Shown: positions 33,331-43,737 of the stretch, in pieces
Position numbering within the stretch: position 1 is the stretch's first letter
Layout: every line of letters starts with the position of its first letter
Source: Aquilaria yunnanensis
Taxonomy: Eukaryota > Streptophyta > Magnoliopsida > Malvales > Thymelaeaceae
DNA: 64,000 nucleotides
Direction of reading: 5' to 3'
NCBI GenBank assembly: GCA_039654915.1
Contig: CM077597.1
Location: forward strand, 35,686,001 to 35,750,000
Position numbers and translations under genes: made by a program
Notes under the pieces: generated by a model
Database searches by the model: none
What the model was told of the DNA's origin: nothing
What the model saw: the letters and a program-made list of their open reading frames with translations, nothing else

Positions 33331-34425
33331 AATTTACACAACACTTTTCTTTCTTCCTTTTTAACTAGGCAATCTCCGACTTATTAGTCCTAAGAACTAC
33401 ACTTTAGACACCCTTTAGTGATTCTGTAGCATGGTTTAAAACCATGGTATTTTCCACAGGCTTGGCATTGGGGTCCAAATTGCTTTGCTTCTCTACGCTT
33501 CTTTCATTCTTTACCCAATTTAGCTTTTCCAAACCTATGGCTCACCATCTTTCTTCCACCTCGATCTACCATAGTACCCCTTTTTATGTTTCCTACCAAT
33601 GGATGCTAAAATTCCTCCACTACGGTTAGAGCCCTTTGGATGGCCTCATAATAGCTCTTGATGCCTATAGTTCTTAATATTTGTCTTAATTCAGGTCTTA
33701 GTCCCCTGATAAATATTTTAGCATTCAATTCTTCCTACCCATCATACTGTGGGGCAAACCTAAGGAGGCTACTGAATCTGTGCTCATTTTTGCTCATATA
33801 TGCCCTTTGCACTATCCTTCACTAGAGCTTTATACTTCCTTCAACTTAAAGGTAGCTATCAACACTTTCTGGGTGGAAGTGACCTCGTTTCTTTTAAACA
33901 TTTTCTTTATCTAGTACATCTAGAATTCAGCTTCTTCTAGATCACCACTTTCCTTAAACACTAGGGGTTTAATTTCCAGGAAGCCTTCTAGTTGGCTTTC
34001 CCTTAAGCCCTCAGTTCTTGACTTTTATTTTCTTCATCTAGGACTCCATATCTTCTTCTGAGAGGCTATCTCCTTTAAGCATTCTAAGACTGGCCCAATT
34101 CTTCCAACATTAGTGTCTAATTGCTCCCTTTCTCTATTGTTAGTGGTTCTCCTAAATTTTGACCTTAATCTTCTACATCCTAGGTGTCTTTTTTCCTCTT
34201 TCTGCTTCTATTCTTCATCTACAGGCTTACTTGCTTGCTTTTCTCTGATTGGTTCTTTTCTTGACATTTCACATATTCTTTATTATGGTTCCTACTCTTC
34301 ATCAGTGATAGTGCTTCTAGGTGCTCGGTTTTGGCTCCTATAAATAGCTTGCATGCCAATAACAAGCTGGCAATATTAGTGTACATTATTTTCATCATGT
34401 GTTCCATCCTGTGTTGAGCCTGCAC
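33331..34425 (-). pseudogene. gag: gag of chromovirus X1 (C-terminal two thirds)
   Basis: Reading the reverse strand, GPQCQACGKYHGFKPC followed by GCLKCSS (about 33480-33410) matches the paired zinc motifs of element A; the second knuckle has lost its His among stops. Further upstream, QHRMEHMMKIMYTNIASLL near 34415-34360 matches QQRVEHMMEIM in element A (4772-4805). The capsid block lies between them. The gene is cut at 34425 by a solo LTR-E and continues at 37677. Confidence 0.75.
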
Positions 34426-37400
34426 TGTCAGGACCACCAGTTAGTACTTGGCTATGGCCAAGAAGAGAATGATGAAGACATGAAATTAAGTACAAGAGGG
34501 ACTTGTTTGAACATGGTCTTAGTGATGAGAATACAAGACTATGTGAATTATGTGTTTTAATTACACATACAAAAGTTCTATGTGAACTATGCCATGAAAT
34601 AAAGTTCTAGTACCAAACTGGACTGGTAACTAGTGACTAACATGGAACTATGCAATACTATGGGCCAAATTGCACATACATGAAAAACTAAGTATGACTT
34701 GGCAAGAAATAAAGTTTGAAGACTCAATTGAAAACCTTGGACTAGTGCTGGAATTAAAACTACAAACCAAGGATGGACAAATTTAGCCATGCAATTTTGT
34801 GAGATGGCTAAAGAGGAGGTAAGCCAATATTGTGGCTCTTGGTCAATGGGCAGCCAACTTGACTTGAATTAATTAATTGGAAGTGTTAGTGGAGCTATTA
34901 AAATATTGGAAGTTGCCTAGTGGAGCCATTAAAATAAGGTAAACCTTGGACAAAGAAATGAATTGTTTATTCATGGTGGAGCATGATTGATTTGTTTATT
35001 GGTGATGATGGAAGATGGAATTAATTATTGCTAAAAGAATGGTGTGATGGACGAATTTTATATGGTATAATAATGCAATTATGTCCACATTTTGTGTACT
35101 TGGCATGTGGGCCAACAATTTAAAAAGAAATGCTGGAAATTGCATTGAATTTGGTGGCTAGAATGGAAGTATGGAGACATGGAGGGTTGGAGGCGCCATG
35201 CAAATTAGTTGGGGGATTTCCTTGGCATTTAAGCCAACTTGGGTAAATTAATTGAAGGCTGGAAGCCTTTGTCCGCCACCCAAATTGCAGCTCCCATTCT
35301 TTGACCAAATATTATATGGAAGGGTTTTTGGTGCTTGGGAGAATATTGCATTGTACAATGCTGAAATTTATTGTTTAATGGGCACTTGAGTGGGCGGCCT
35401 TCTTATGCAGCAAACATTCCTTGGAGTTGTCATTTAGTTGCTGCCTTTGTTGGTTTTGGAGAGCACTTGGCCGAAACACAAAGCTCTTCCATGTTCTTCC
35501 ATGTTCTTGCTTGTTCTTCACTTGTTCATCTTGATTCTTGGCCGAAACTTGAGTGTTCTTGAGTGTACATCCAAATTTCCAGCAAAACTCTTGAAGATAC
35601 CTTGTTGAGCGTCAAGATTTGAGCTTGTTCTTGAAGGAACAAGGCATGGCCGAATATGTTCATGCATGTTCATGAAGTTCTCTTGAAGTTTACTTGGTGT
35701 TCTTGGTGTTGCATGTTGATTTGGAGCTCGGTTGTGCAAGTCCAGAATTTTCAGCCTTGTTCTTGAGGTAAAGGCTCAAGAGTACTTAAATCCATGGTAT
35801 GTTTTCCATGAATAAGACTTATATTGACTAAAGGAAGGCTGTATTGTGTTAGGAGAACCTTGGACCGAAAGTTTGAAGCTAAACCACCAAAGAACACTAG
35901 TTGGCCGAATGGTGTGCATGTTTGTTCTTGAGTGTTCTTGGTGAGTTCATGGTGTTTTGGCATGGAAATGATGATTTCATGAGTTTATGTGAATGATATG
36001 TGAAACTCATGGTGGCTGTGTTTATGGCCGAAAATGAAAGGTAACTTGGACTTGGAGATTGAAGCTTGGATTAAGACATTCAAGCTTGTGTTGGACAAAC
36101 TAACCAAAACACCATTGAAGTTGAAGTTTCAAACTTAACTTGGAAGAAATCCAACAAGGCCGAATTTACTCAAGCTAAAAAGTGTGGTAAGGATTCATGA
36201 ATTACTTGTGCTTGGTATATTTTCCATGATTAATGACAAGTAATTGAAGCTACTAATTGATGGTCAAGATTTGCCAAGTGATGTTAGTATGCTTGAAGGG
36301 CAATATGGAATTAATGGTTCCATGGGTTGATTAGCTAATCAATGAATGGCAAGTGTAAAGTTCTTGGTGGGTTTGGCCAATCCATCAAGCACTTGAGAGC
36401 TCGAGGGGAATGGAGATGATTTCATGAAGAAATGGTGTGCAAAATTGTACATGAGCACTTGCTAGTGGCTATGGCCGAATTGAAGAAGTGGTGTGTGTGT
36501 GAGTTTGTGTGCTTTTGTTGATTGATTGTGCATGCTAACCAACTTATTATTGATATATGTTGAATATAGGCTTCGGCCAAATTGTATTTTCCTTGTCTTT
36601 GTGTCTTTGGATGTAGGTACTAGCTTGATTATGGAGGTTAAGCTTATGCTTAACAATATGAACTCCTTTGGAGTTGTGTGAATCCTTACTGAGTTTTAAA
36701 CTCACTGCCCTTATTGGTTGAATTTTCAGGAAAGGGTAAAGAGCTTGAGTAATTGTGCTTCTGTTTGGACTTCTTGGTTTTTGTGTACCAAGTTTACTTA
36801 TTGTCCAAGGTATGTGTGCCAACAAATTCTTGGCTTGAAATGTTCATTTTATTCCATGGTCTTATGTAGGCCGAATTTAATGGATTAAGTTTTGCAGGAG
36901 ATTAGCTGTGGGACTTGAGCTAGGAGGTGTTGGTTGAGTGGGCTTTTGGCATTTGAGACTTGGTGGGCTTTGGAGACCAATAACTTGGTCTTTTGGACTT
37001 GTACCTATAGTGCACATTTTGTAGTACCCTTTTGAGCATTATGGGTAGTTGTGTACATATGGGCTATGTGAGAATTGGGCTGCAAGTTTTGGGCCCATTT
37101 GCATCCTTGGCATGATTGCCATGTAGTTGTTGTTGAGTTGTGGACTTAAGCACCTTTGGGCCCATGTTGGACTTATGCATTTTGGGCCTTAGTGGACTTT
37201 GTATGTTGGACTTGTTGGCTGTATGTTAGCCAAGTTTCTTTGGACTTTATGACTATCAGCATGATGTTTTGATGTTGGCTTCCTTGTGTACTATACTTGG
37301 CCGAATGCTCATCATCATATATGTATGTGTTTTCAAGCTTGAAAATGGATATGGGCTTCTTTGTTGCCATGCATAAGACTAGTACACTTGATTGCACACA

Positions 37401-37676
37401 AGTAAAGCACTTAAAGGAAAAAGTGCAAGTGTTGCTTGTTTTGCAAGTAATGGGTTGGGCTTGCTTAAGCTGCAAGGTCTTGGTCTAAAATAAGCAGGGA
37501 AATCCTGGGCCACCTTCCAGGCCAATAAAAAGAATGCCCAATAATCTACTTAATGAAGGTTAGGTAACTAAACTCTGATGATAACTCTTAAAGACCCAAG
37601 TATTCTGGACCTTCAGGGTAGTGGTTGGTGAGAGGCACAGAGTGTGCATGGGCTGGGGCCTGTGTGGGGTGTGACA
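34426..37676 (+). mobile_element. Solo LTR-E, 3251 bp, TSD TGCAC
   Basis: It starts TGTCAGGACC and ends GGGGTGTGACA. TGCAC stands on both sides (34421-34425 and 37677-37681). It matches the LTR at 59548-62108, which is 2561 bp; about 660 extra bases lie in its 5' two thirds, where TTCTTG units are abundant (35480-35960). The two reading blocks of X1 gag join across it on the reverse strand. Confidence 0.9.
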
Positions 37677-37911
37677 TGCACCCTAGGTTCAGGCTCTGTG
37701 GCCCTATTAGGAAGTGTTGTGCTGCTTTCAGCTACTTCTTGAATCTTAGGCTGTTAATCAACTAACTGATTAGCTCTAGTATTAATCTAGTACCTCATTC
37801 CTCTATTGATTATGTATCATAGTGGGAGTTTGCCTATTAGACCATAAGGTCCTATATAACCACCATCATACCATAAGCGTCTGATACCATCATACCACCA
37901 TCATACCTAGA
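37677..37911 (-). pseudogene. 5' end of X1 gag and leader
   Basis: The reverse-strand text after the PBS (ATAGGACCTTATGGTCTA and ACTCCCACTATGATA) matches element A at 4545-4600. A readable end, GPQSLNLG, runs to the solo LTR-E junction. The segment 37850-37911 contains several near-copies of CATCATACCA. No start codon can be fixed. Confidence 0.6.
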
Positions 37912-37923
37912 GCTCTGATACCA
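37912..37923 (-). other. Primer-binding site of X1 (initiator tRNA-Met)
   Basis: The reverse strand reads TGGTATCAGAGC, the consensus for this primer, four bases after the LTR end. Confidence 0.9.
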
Positions 37924-37927
37924 ACTC

Positions 37928-40907
37928 TATCAGGGCGCAACTCGCCCCCACCCTAAACCTGTTTAAGAGGTTAATGCCAGTTGATTGTCTTTAGTTATTC
38001 AGTTGATTTCATATGGTGAATTGGACTCTAACTCCAATGATTCTTAACCCTAGTTTATTATATACCTAGGTGGGAATCTTAAGCTTTAGAAGCTTCAGTG
38101 GCTTCTACTTGGTTTTATCCAATTGGTGGGAATTTAATCAATTAAGTTCACATAGGGGCATAAGCAAGTATGTGAAAGTGTGTCTTAGTATCTTCAGAGG
38201 TTCTTTAGACTCTGCCTAAAGCTAAACATGCTTACACATACAAGCAGACACACATGCATACAACATAGATTACAAACCATGTGTGATTCTTTTATTTAGT
38301 GCATATGGCCTACCTGGGCCCAAAAATACATGTAGGCACAAGTTGTGTTTTATTCAAATCCTAGTCTCCTTGCCCCTTATATATACAAATATTTACATGC
38401 CAAAATTTGCAAGTTAGGACTACATGGATGAAAACATATGCAACAAAAGTTTAATGTACTAAGTGTTCTCATGCATGGCACACTTTTTGTTCAAACAATC
38501 TCCAGGCCCATTGAGACTATAACTTTCACTTCAACTTAGCACTTGGGCAAAAGATTTCTTATAACTGTCCTGGTCCTAGCCCATACCAGGATTGGGCCAA
38601 AACTAACAACCCTAATGGCAGCCATTAGGGCCTACAATCACAAGAACAAAAACACAATCATTAGTTCAAATTGTTGAGCTTTTCATGCTTCCTTTTCATG
38701 AGCCATAAATTACAAAGTATATATCTTTGTACATAGAACTCTTCTAGAGGTTCCTAGGCCCCTTAGTCCTCCATTTCTTTTCCTAAAATAGGCAAATGAA
38801 GGCTTGAGTACATAGGTACTCAATGAAGAATTGATACAACACCTAGTGCCTTATTCAACGCTTAAAACATTGATATACTTAAAACCTCCAAGCTTCTTTA
38901 ATAACCTATATCAAAAGACATAAAAGGAACTAAAAACAAAAAGTACATTATAATATATAATACATATATATGTAATAAAGGTGTTAGTATGTGCATGGAA
39001 ATAAAGAAGCACACAAACATACACACCACATACAAAGGGTTTCCTTAACATAGCAAGCATGATTTCTTGGAAGTTTCTTCATGTGATCACTTTGTTAAGT
39101 TCATTTACTATAGAACTCTAGGTGATTGCTCAAGCTTGGCTTAACTTGAACAAAAACCCTATGCTTGTCGAAAGCAAACTAGCTAGCTTACCATAGTGCT
39201 TTATGCACACAGAGTCCATTAACATAGCCTTTATATTCCTTCGGATTAAGCCATCACCTAGGATAGCTTCTCCCCATGACAATATAAGGGAAGAAGCCTT
39301 ATATATGTCTTCACCTATGGTCAATGAAGCAGTTAGGAAGCTTTTTAACACGTCCATAAACATAAGCACCAACATAGGTAACACCATGTGCTACTCTTGC
39401 TTGATCTTGTCTCAGATTCACCTTGTTTCCATCCTTCTCCCCAATTTTTATTTTCTAGTAGCTTAAGGGTACCTAGGTAGGGGTATGGCCAAGTTGAAGA
39501 TGGTAAGAAAATGAGAAGAAATAGAAATGGCCAAGTAGCTCATGAAGGATACTGAAGATGGTGTGCTAGCTTAGCTTCCGTTTTGTCTAAGTTCTCTTGT
39601 CTTTGGTTTCTTGCTTGTGTTTCAGTGTCTAACTATTTTTTTTTTATGTTTTTTGTATTTTTTTGGATGTAAATGAGTATGAAATAGCCAACACTTAGTA
39701 ACAAATAGTGGATTAATGTCCAAGCCACCAAGAACGTTGACTAGTTTATTCTTCTCTTTGCTTTTAGTACTTTTTTGTATGTATGGGGCTATGAGTAAAG
39801 GTAGTAAATAAGGCATGAAATTGTTTATAAATAGCTTAGGAAGCTACCTTTATTGACTAGGTGACAAGGATGGCCGAATGACTTGTTTTCCAAGTCTTTA
39901 GTTTAGTTTAGTCTTTGATTTGATTCCCTTTTCTTTTGGCCTTTGCTAGGCTCTTAGCTTGACTTAATGATCCCATGAATCTACCAAGAAATAGCTAGGA
40001 AATTTCCATAAATTGGCCATCAAGACCAATGATAAAATGGTGGTTGAATTTGTCCAAGCCACTACGGACTTTTAATTGTTTCTTGGTCAAACCTTCTTCC
40101 AGGCAGCTTAAGTCATTTTGGAATTTATTTTGTGCTAATTAAATTCTCAAGTGGCACATATTGAGCATCCACCAGTTGCAATCATTCGGCCAATTAAATT
40201 TTTCATTGAACATAAGTGCACTTAAAAGTGCATCTAAGGGCACTTTAGTGTCTTTTGAGGTGTCTCCATGGTTCCTTGGTGTTCACAACCTTTTATTGGC
40301 CCAAATTCTAGCTCTCATTTCCATTTAGATGATATGCATCACTCTCTTACAATTCCTTTCAAGGCATTAGGCCATAGAGTCACCATAAGCACATAGTTGC
40401 ACACAATGGTGCACTTAACAGTGTCCTAGTGCAGTCTAGTGTGTCCTTGTCATTTCTCATCATATTTTTGTGCTTGTGTGGGTGTCTTCATTGGTCTTAC
40501 CATCCTAGGCATTGTACTGATATAATTTCCCTCAGTGACTTAGGCTCTGAAGCCCTTCATTTCTTCTAAATGTGCACTAGAGGGTGCGTAGAGGTCTCCC
40601 TTTTGTGCCTTGGCCTAAATCACCTCATGTTTTGGTTTCTTAGTTAGGTTTTCTTTCATTTTTTAGTCCCATCCTCATAATTCACTTAGCACTTGAGCAT
40701 AGCCTTATTTGACTCACATTATGCCATGTTTTATTAGGTTCCACCAGAAGTTTGAATAGAGTACCTCAAAGGCACTCTTATGGGGTACAAACACTGTGTA
40801 GCCTTTATTTTTGTACTTGTGACCTGCATTACTAATATATTCATAGAATGTACCTTATGTGTACATTTCATTATAGCCCATGGCCAATATAAGTCAGAGG
40901 CATGACA
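37928..40907 (-). mobile_element. Chromovirus LTR shared by two internal regions
   Basis: On the reverse strand it runs from TGTCATGCCTCTGACTTA at 40907 to CCCTGATA at 37928, 2980 bp. Upstream of its start is a PPT and a chromodomain end, as for a 3' LTR. Downstream of its end is a PBS and gag, as for a 5' LTR. No coding frame lies inside. Confidence 0.8.
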
Positions 40908-40920
40908 TTCTTCCCACTTT
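40908..40920 (-). other. Polypurine tract
   Basis: The reverse strand reads AAAGTGGGAAGAA directly before the LTR start TGTCATG. Confidence 0.75.
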
Positions 40921-41287
40921 AATGAATTTGGTCCTCCAAATTCTCAAGCAATGTGAGGAATTGCCTTTGGTAGCTTTTAAGCATCTCAGTCTCCATTTCC
41001 CAAGTAGCTTCCTATTTAAAATGATGAGACCATTTTACTTCACCATGTTTATCTAGTTAATCCTTAATTTGCTCACATCTTTGGCTAGAACCTTCACAGG
41101 TTCTTCCTTATAAGAAAGGTTAGGAGTTACTGAAATATCAAAAGCTAGTATGGCTTGTTGTGGGTCAGAGAGGTATTTCTTATGTCTATTGACATGAAAA
41201 TTTTCATGCATATGACCCAATGCTAGAGGTAGGTCCAACTTATATGTTGCATTAACAATTCTAGTGACTATTGGAAATGGTCCAATA

Positions 41288-42715
41288 TGTCAGTGTTGTG
41301 CCCAAAAGCCTATCATGAGATGATTGTATTTTGCACATTGAGTCATCATATTTTGTTGAGGCATTAATCCAGTAATTGTGTTTGTTGTATTATTTATATG
41401 TGGCATAATCAAATGCAATTCTAACCCTAGAATAATAGTATTCTTAAACATCCCTAGTCTAGAATTATTGTGGAGTGGGTTGCAATAATACGTAAAGATT
41501 AGCATATGTGGAGACTAATATGAGATATGTAGTCTACATATGGGTACGAGTTGGAGAACTTGTGTACTGACCTACCATGAGAACACTACATGGATCATTA
41601 TATGAGTGTCATAAGTAATTCTCATATTGATCATGGCACATGTAGTCCTTTGACCTAAGGTCATCAAGGCTCGCTACATGTACTCACATACTTTGATACT
41701 TCCTTTAATTGTTCATAACTAAGTGAACATGAAGGTGGTCATTAGGTATGTCACATATCATGTGGTGGGTTTTGTATGATCAAGATGGGATTTGTCCCTC
41801 ATATATAACGGGAGTGATATCTTTGGACCCTTTGATAGAGTGGGACTAAAAAAATGCATTGCCATGGTCGGATGATTTAATATACGATATCAATGTCATC
41901 AGTTTAAGTTAGTATACTTGGTAAGCAAGAAACCATAGATTGGGCTATATGAGGGTGACACATTCCATGTCTCATGCTTGGTCTCAATGTATTGGACCAA
42001 GGGACAATGGCATATATGGATAATGATCATAGAGTTTTAGTCGAATCATCGACTATCTTGTCATTTGGGTAGCAATGATGTGTTGCTAGACACCACTCAT
42101 TGTTTATGATCATAAATGTGATTTATGATCATTGCCAACATGATATGAGCCAATTAGGGTGCACACGTTGAGCCAATTGGATTTTTTGAGTACATGGGCC
42201 AAATTGCTTGGGTTTTGGTTTCATAATAATTTTAGATTAATAATTGGCCCAAAGGGTGAGCCATTAATGAAGGCCAAAATTAAACCTAATTGGATTAGGG
42301 TTTTCAAACCATTGGGCTTGGGAGTTAAGTCTCACTATATATACATCATATAATGAGAATTTCATAACACTTGCCCTAGCCTCCCTAAGGATGATATTAG
42401 AAGAGTTCTAAAAGTTCCAGCCACACTATTCTCTTGCGATTCCTTGGAGGACGCAAGCTACCACTACAGGCGCAAGAAGGACACATCTGCCACCACATGG
42501 TAGAGGCATGGTGATCCTGAGAGCCTCGTGTGGATACCATAAAGAGCTTGAACATGTCAACTATTCAAGTTTGTGATTCGACTCAATAGTTGGGTGAAAG
42601 ATCCCAACCAAACTAGGTATAAAATTTTTGAATGGCTGATTTACCCTATTTCACTAGGATCTTGGAGGGTTTTGGTTATTTTCTATCGCGTTTGTTTGGC
42701 TCCTAAAATGCTACA
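41288..42715 (+). mobile_element. Solo copia LTR, 1428 bp, TSD CAATA
   Basis: It starts TGTCAGTGTTGTGCCC and ends GGCTCCTAAAATGCTACA. CAATA is repeated at 41283-41287 and 42716-42720, and the integrase frame is continuous once it is removed. It matches the Angela 3' LTR at 55715-57140 in the opposite orientation. Confidence 0.95.
42336..42343 (+). promoter_or_regulatory. TATA box of the copia LTR
   Basis: TATATATA occurs within CTCACTATATATACATCA, about 370 bases before the LTR end. The related copies have TATTTATAGTGAG (near 46243) and TACTTATAGTGAG (near 56088) on the complementary strand, a weaker match. Confidence 0.45.
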
Positions 42716-43737
42716 CAATATATTTAGGGGCTAGCTTTCCCTTCTTCCCAAATCACATAACTCTTTTTAGTTGAGAGACTTTAATCAACACATAGTCCCC
42801 TACTTGGAACTCTAAGTCTCTTATCGTTCTTTGGTTGGGATAGGCTTGCTCTCTATCATTAGTAGCCATGATCCTTTCCTAGATTATTTTTATCTTTTAA
42901 TTAGTTTCCTAGATCAGTTATGGTCCTATCTCAACTGTATCCTTATGATCCTGCCAACAGTGGGGTGTAACACACCTCCTCACATACAGAGCTTCATAAG
43001 GTGCCATTCTTATCACTAAGTGATAACTGTTGTTGTAGGATAATTCTATTAGGGGTAGGAGTTGATCCCATTCTTCTTTAAAATCCAACCCATAGCACCT
43101 TTACATATCTTCCAGAATCTATATGGTTCTTTTAGTTTGTCCATCAGTTTGGGGGTGGTAAGCTAAACTTAGTTTCAATTGAGTACTTAGCGCTTGATGT
43201 AGTGATTTCCAAAATCTAGACAAAAATCTTGGGTCTTTATCTGAAACTATATCATCTGGGATGCCATGTAATGTTATTATTTCTTTAGTATAAAACTATG
43301 CCAGCCTATCCAGAGGATTTGAGAGATTAATGGGCACAAAATGTGCTAACTTTGTAAGTTTATCCATAATTACCCAGATAATATCATGCTTTCTTCTTGC
43401 CATAGGCAAGCTTATCGGGAAGTCCGTAAATATAGATCCCCATTTTCTTTCAGGTATAGGTAAACTTTGCAACTTGCCCCCTAGTTTCTGATGCTCAACA
43501 TTCACTTGTTGACATATCACATATCTGGACATAAATATGTAAATTTCCTTTTTTGTATTTGGCCATGAGAAGTGTTCTTTCCGATCTTGGTACATTTTCA
43601 TGTCACGGGGATGTATGTTCATCTTACTAAAATGGTTTTCAAAATTTGTTCTCTTGGTTCATACCCTTTGGGTACTTAACTTATGTCTTGGAAGTACAAG
43701 AATCCTTGCCTATAAGGGCACCAGGGACATTTAAGAA

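Larger units (their letters stand above)
40921..43719 (-). pseudogene. Integrase and chromodomain of a chromovirus, split by a solo copia LTR
   Basis: The reverse strand gives 43622 down: MNIHPRDMKMYQDRKEHFSW and CQQVNVEHQKLGGKLQSLP (zinc region), SIFTDFPISLPMARRK (first Asp), [14 protein letters not shown] near 43220 (second Asp), and DGQTKRTI near 43130, in which Lys (AAA, forward 43131-43133) replaces the catalytic Glu. YNNSYHLVIRMAPYEALY follows. The C-terminus GKLAPKYI meets the copia solo LTR at 42716 and resumes at 41287 with GPFPIVTR, then LPLALGHMHENFHVNRHKKY and the chromodomain NLSYKEEPVKVLAKDVSKLR. The 5' end is cut at 43719. Confidence 0.85.

Noticed and set aside
35120..36825. 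Multiple small frames on both strands
   Set aside because: They lie inside solo LTR-E and none is preserved in the second LTR-E at 59548-62108.
37850..37911. Short CATCATACCA-type near-repeats as a CRISPR-like or satellite array
   Set aside because: Units are irregular, few, and lie in the leader beside a PBS; they look like local slippage.
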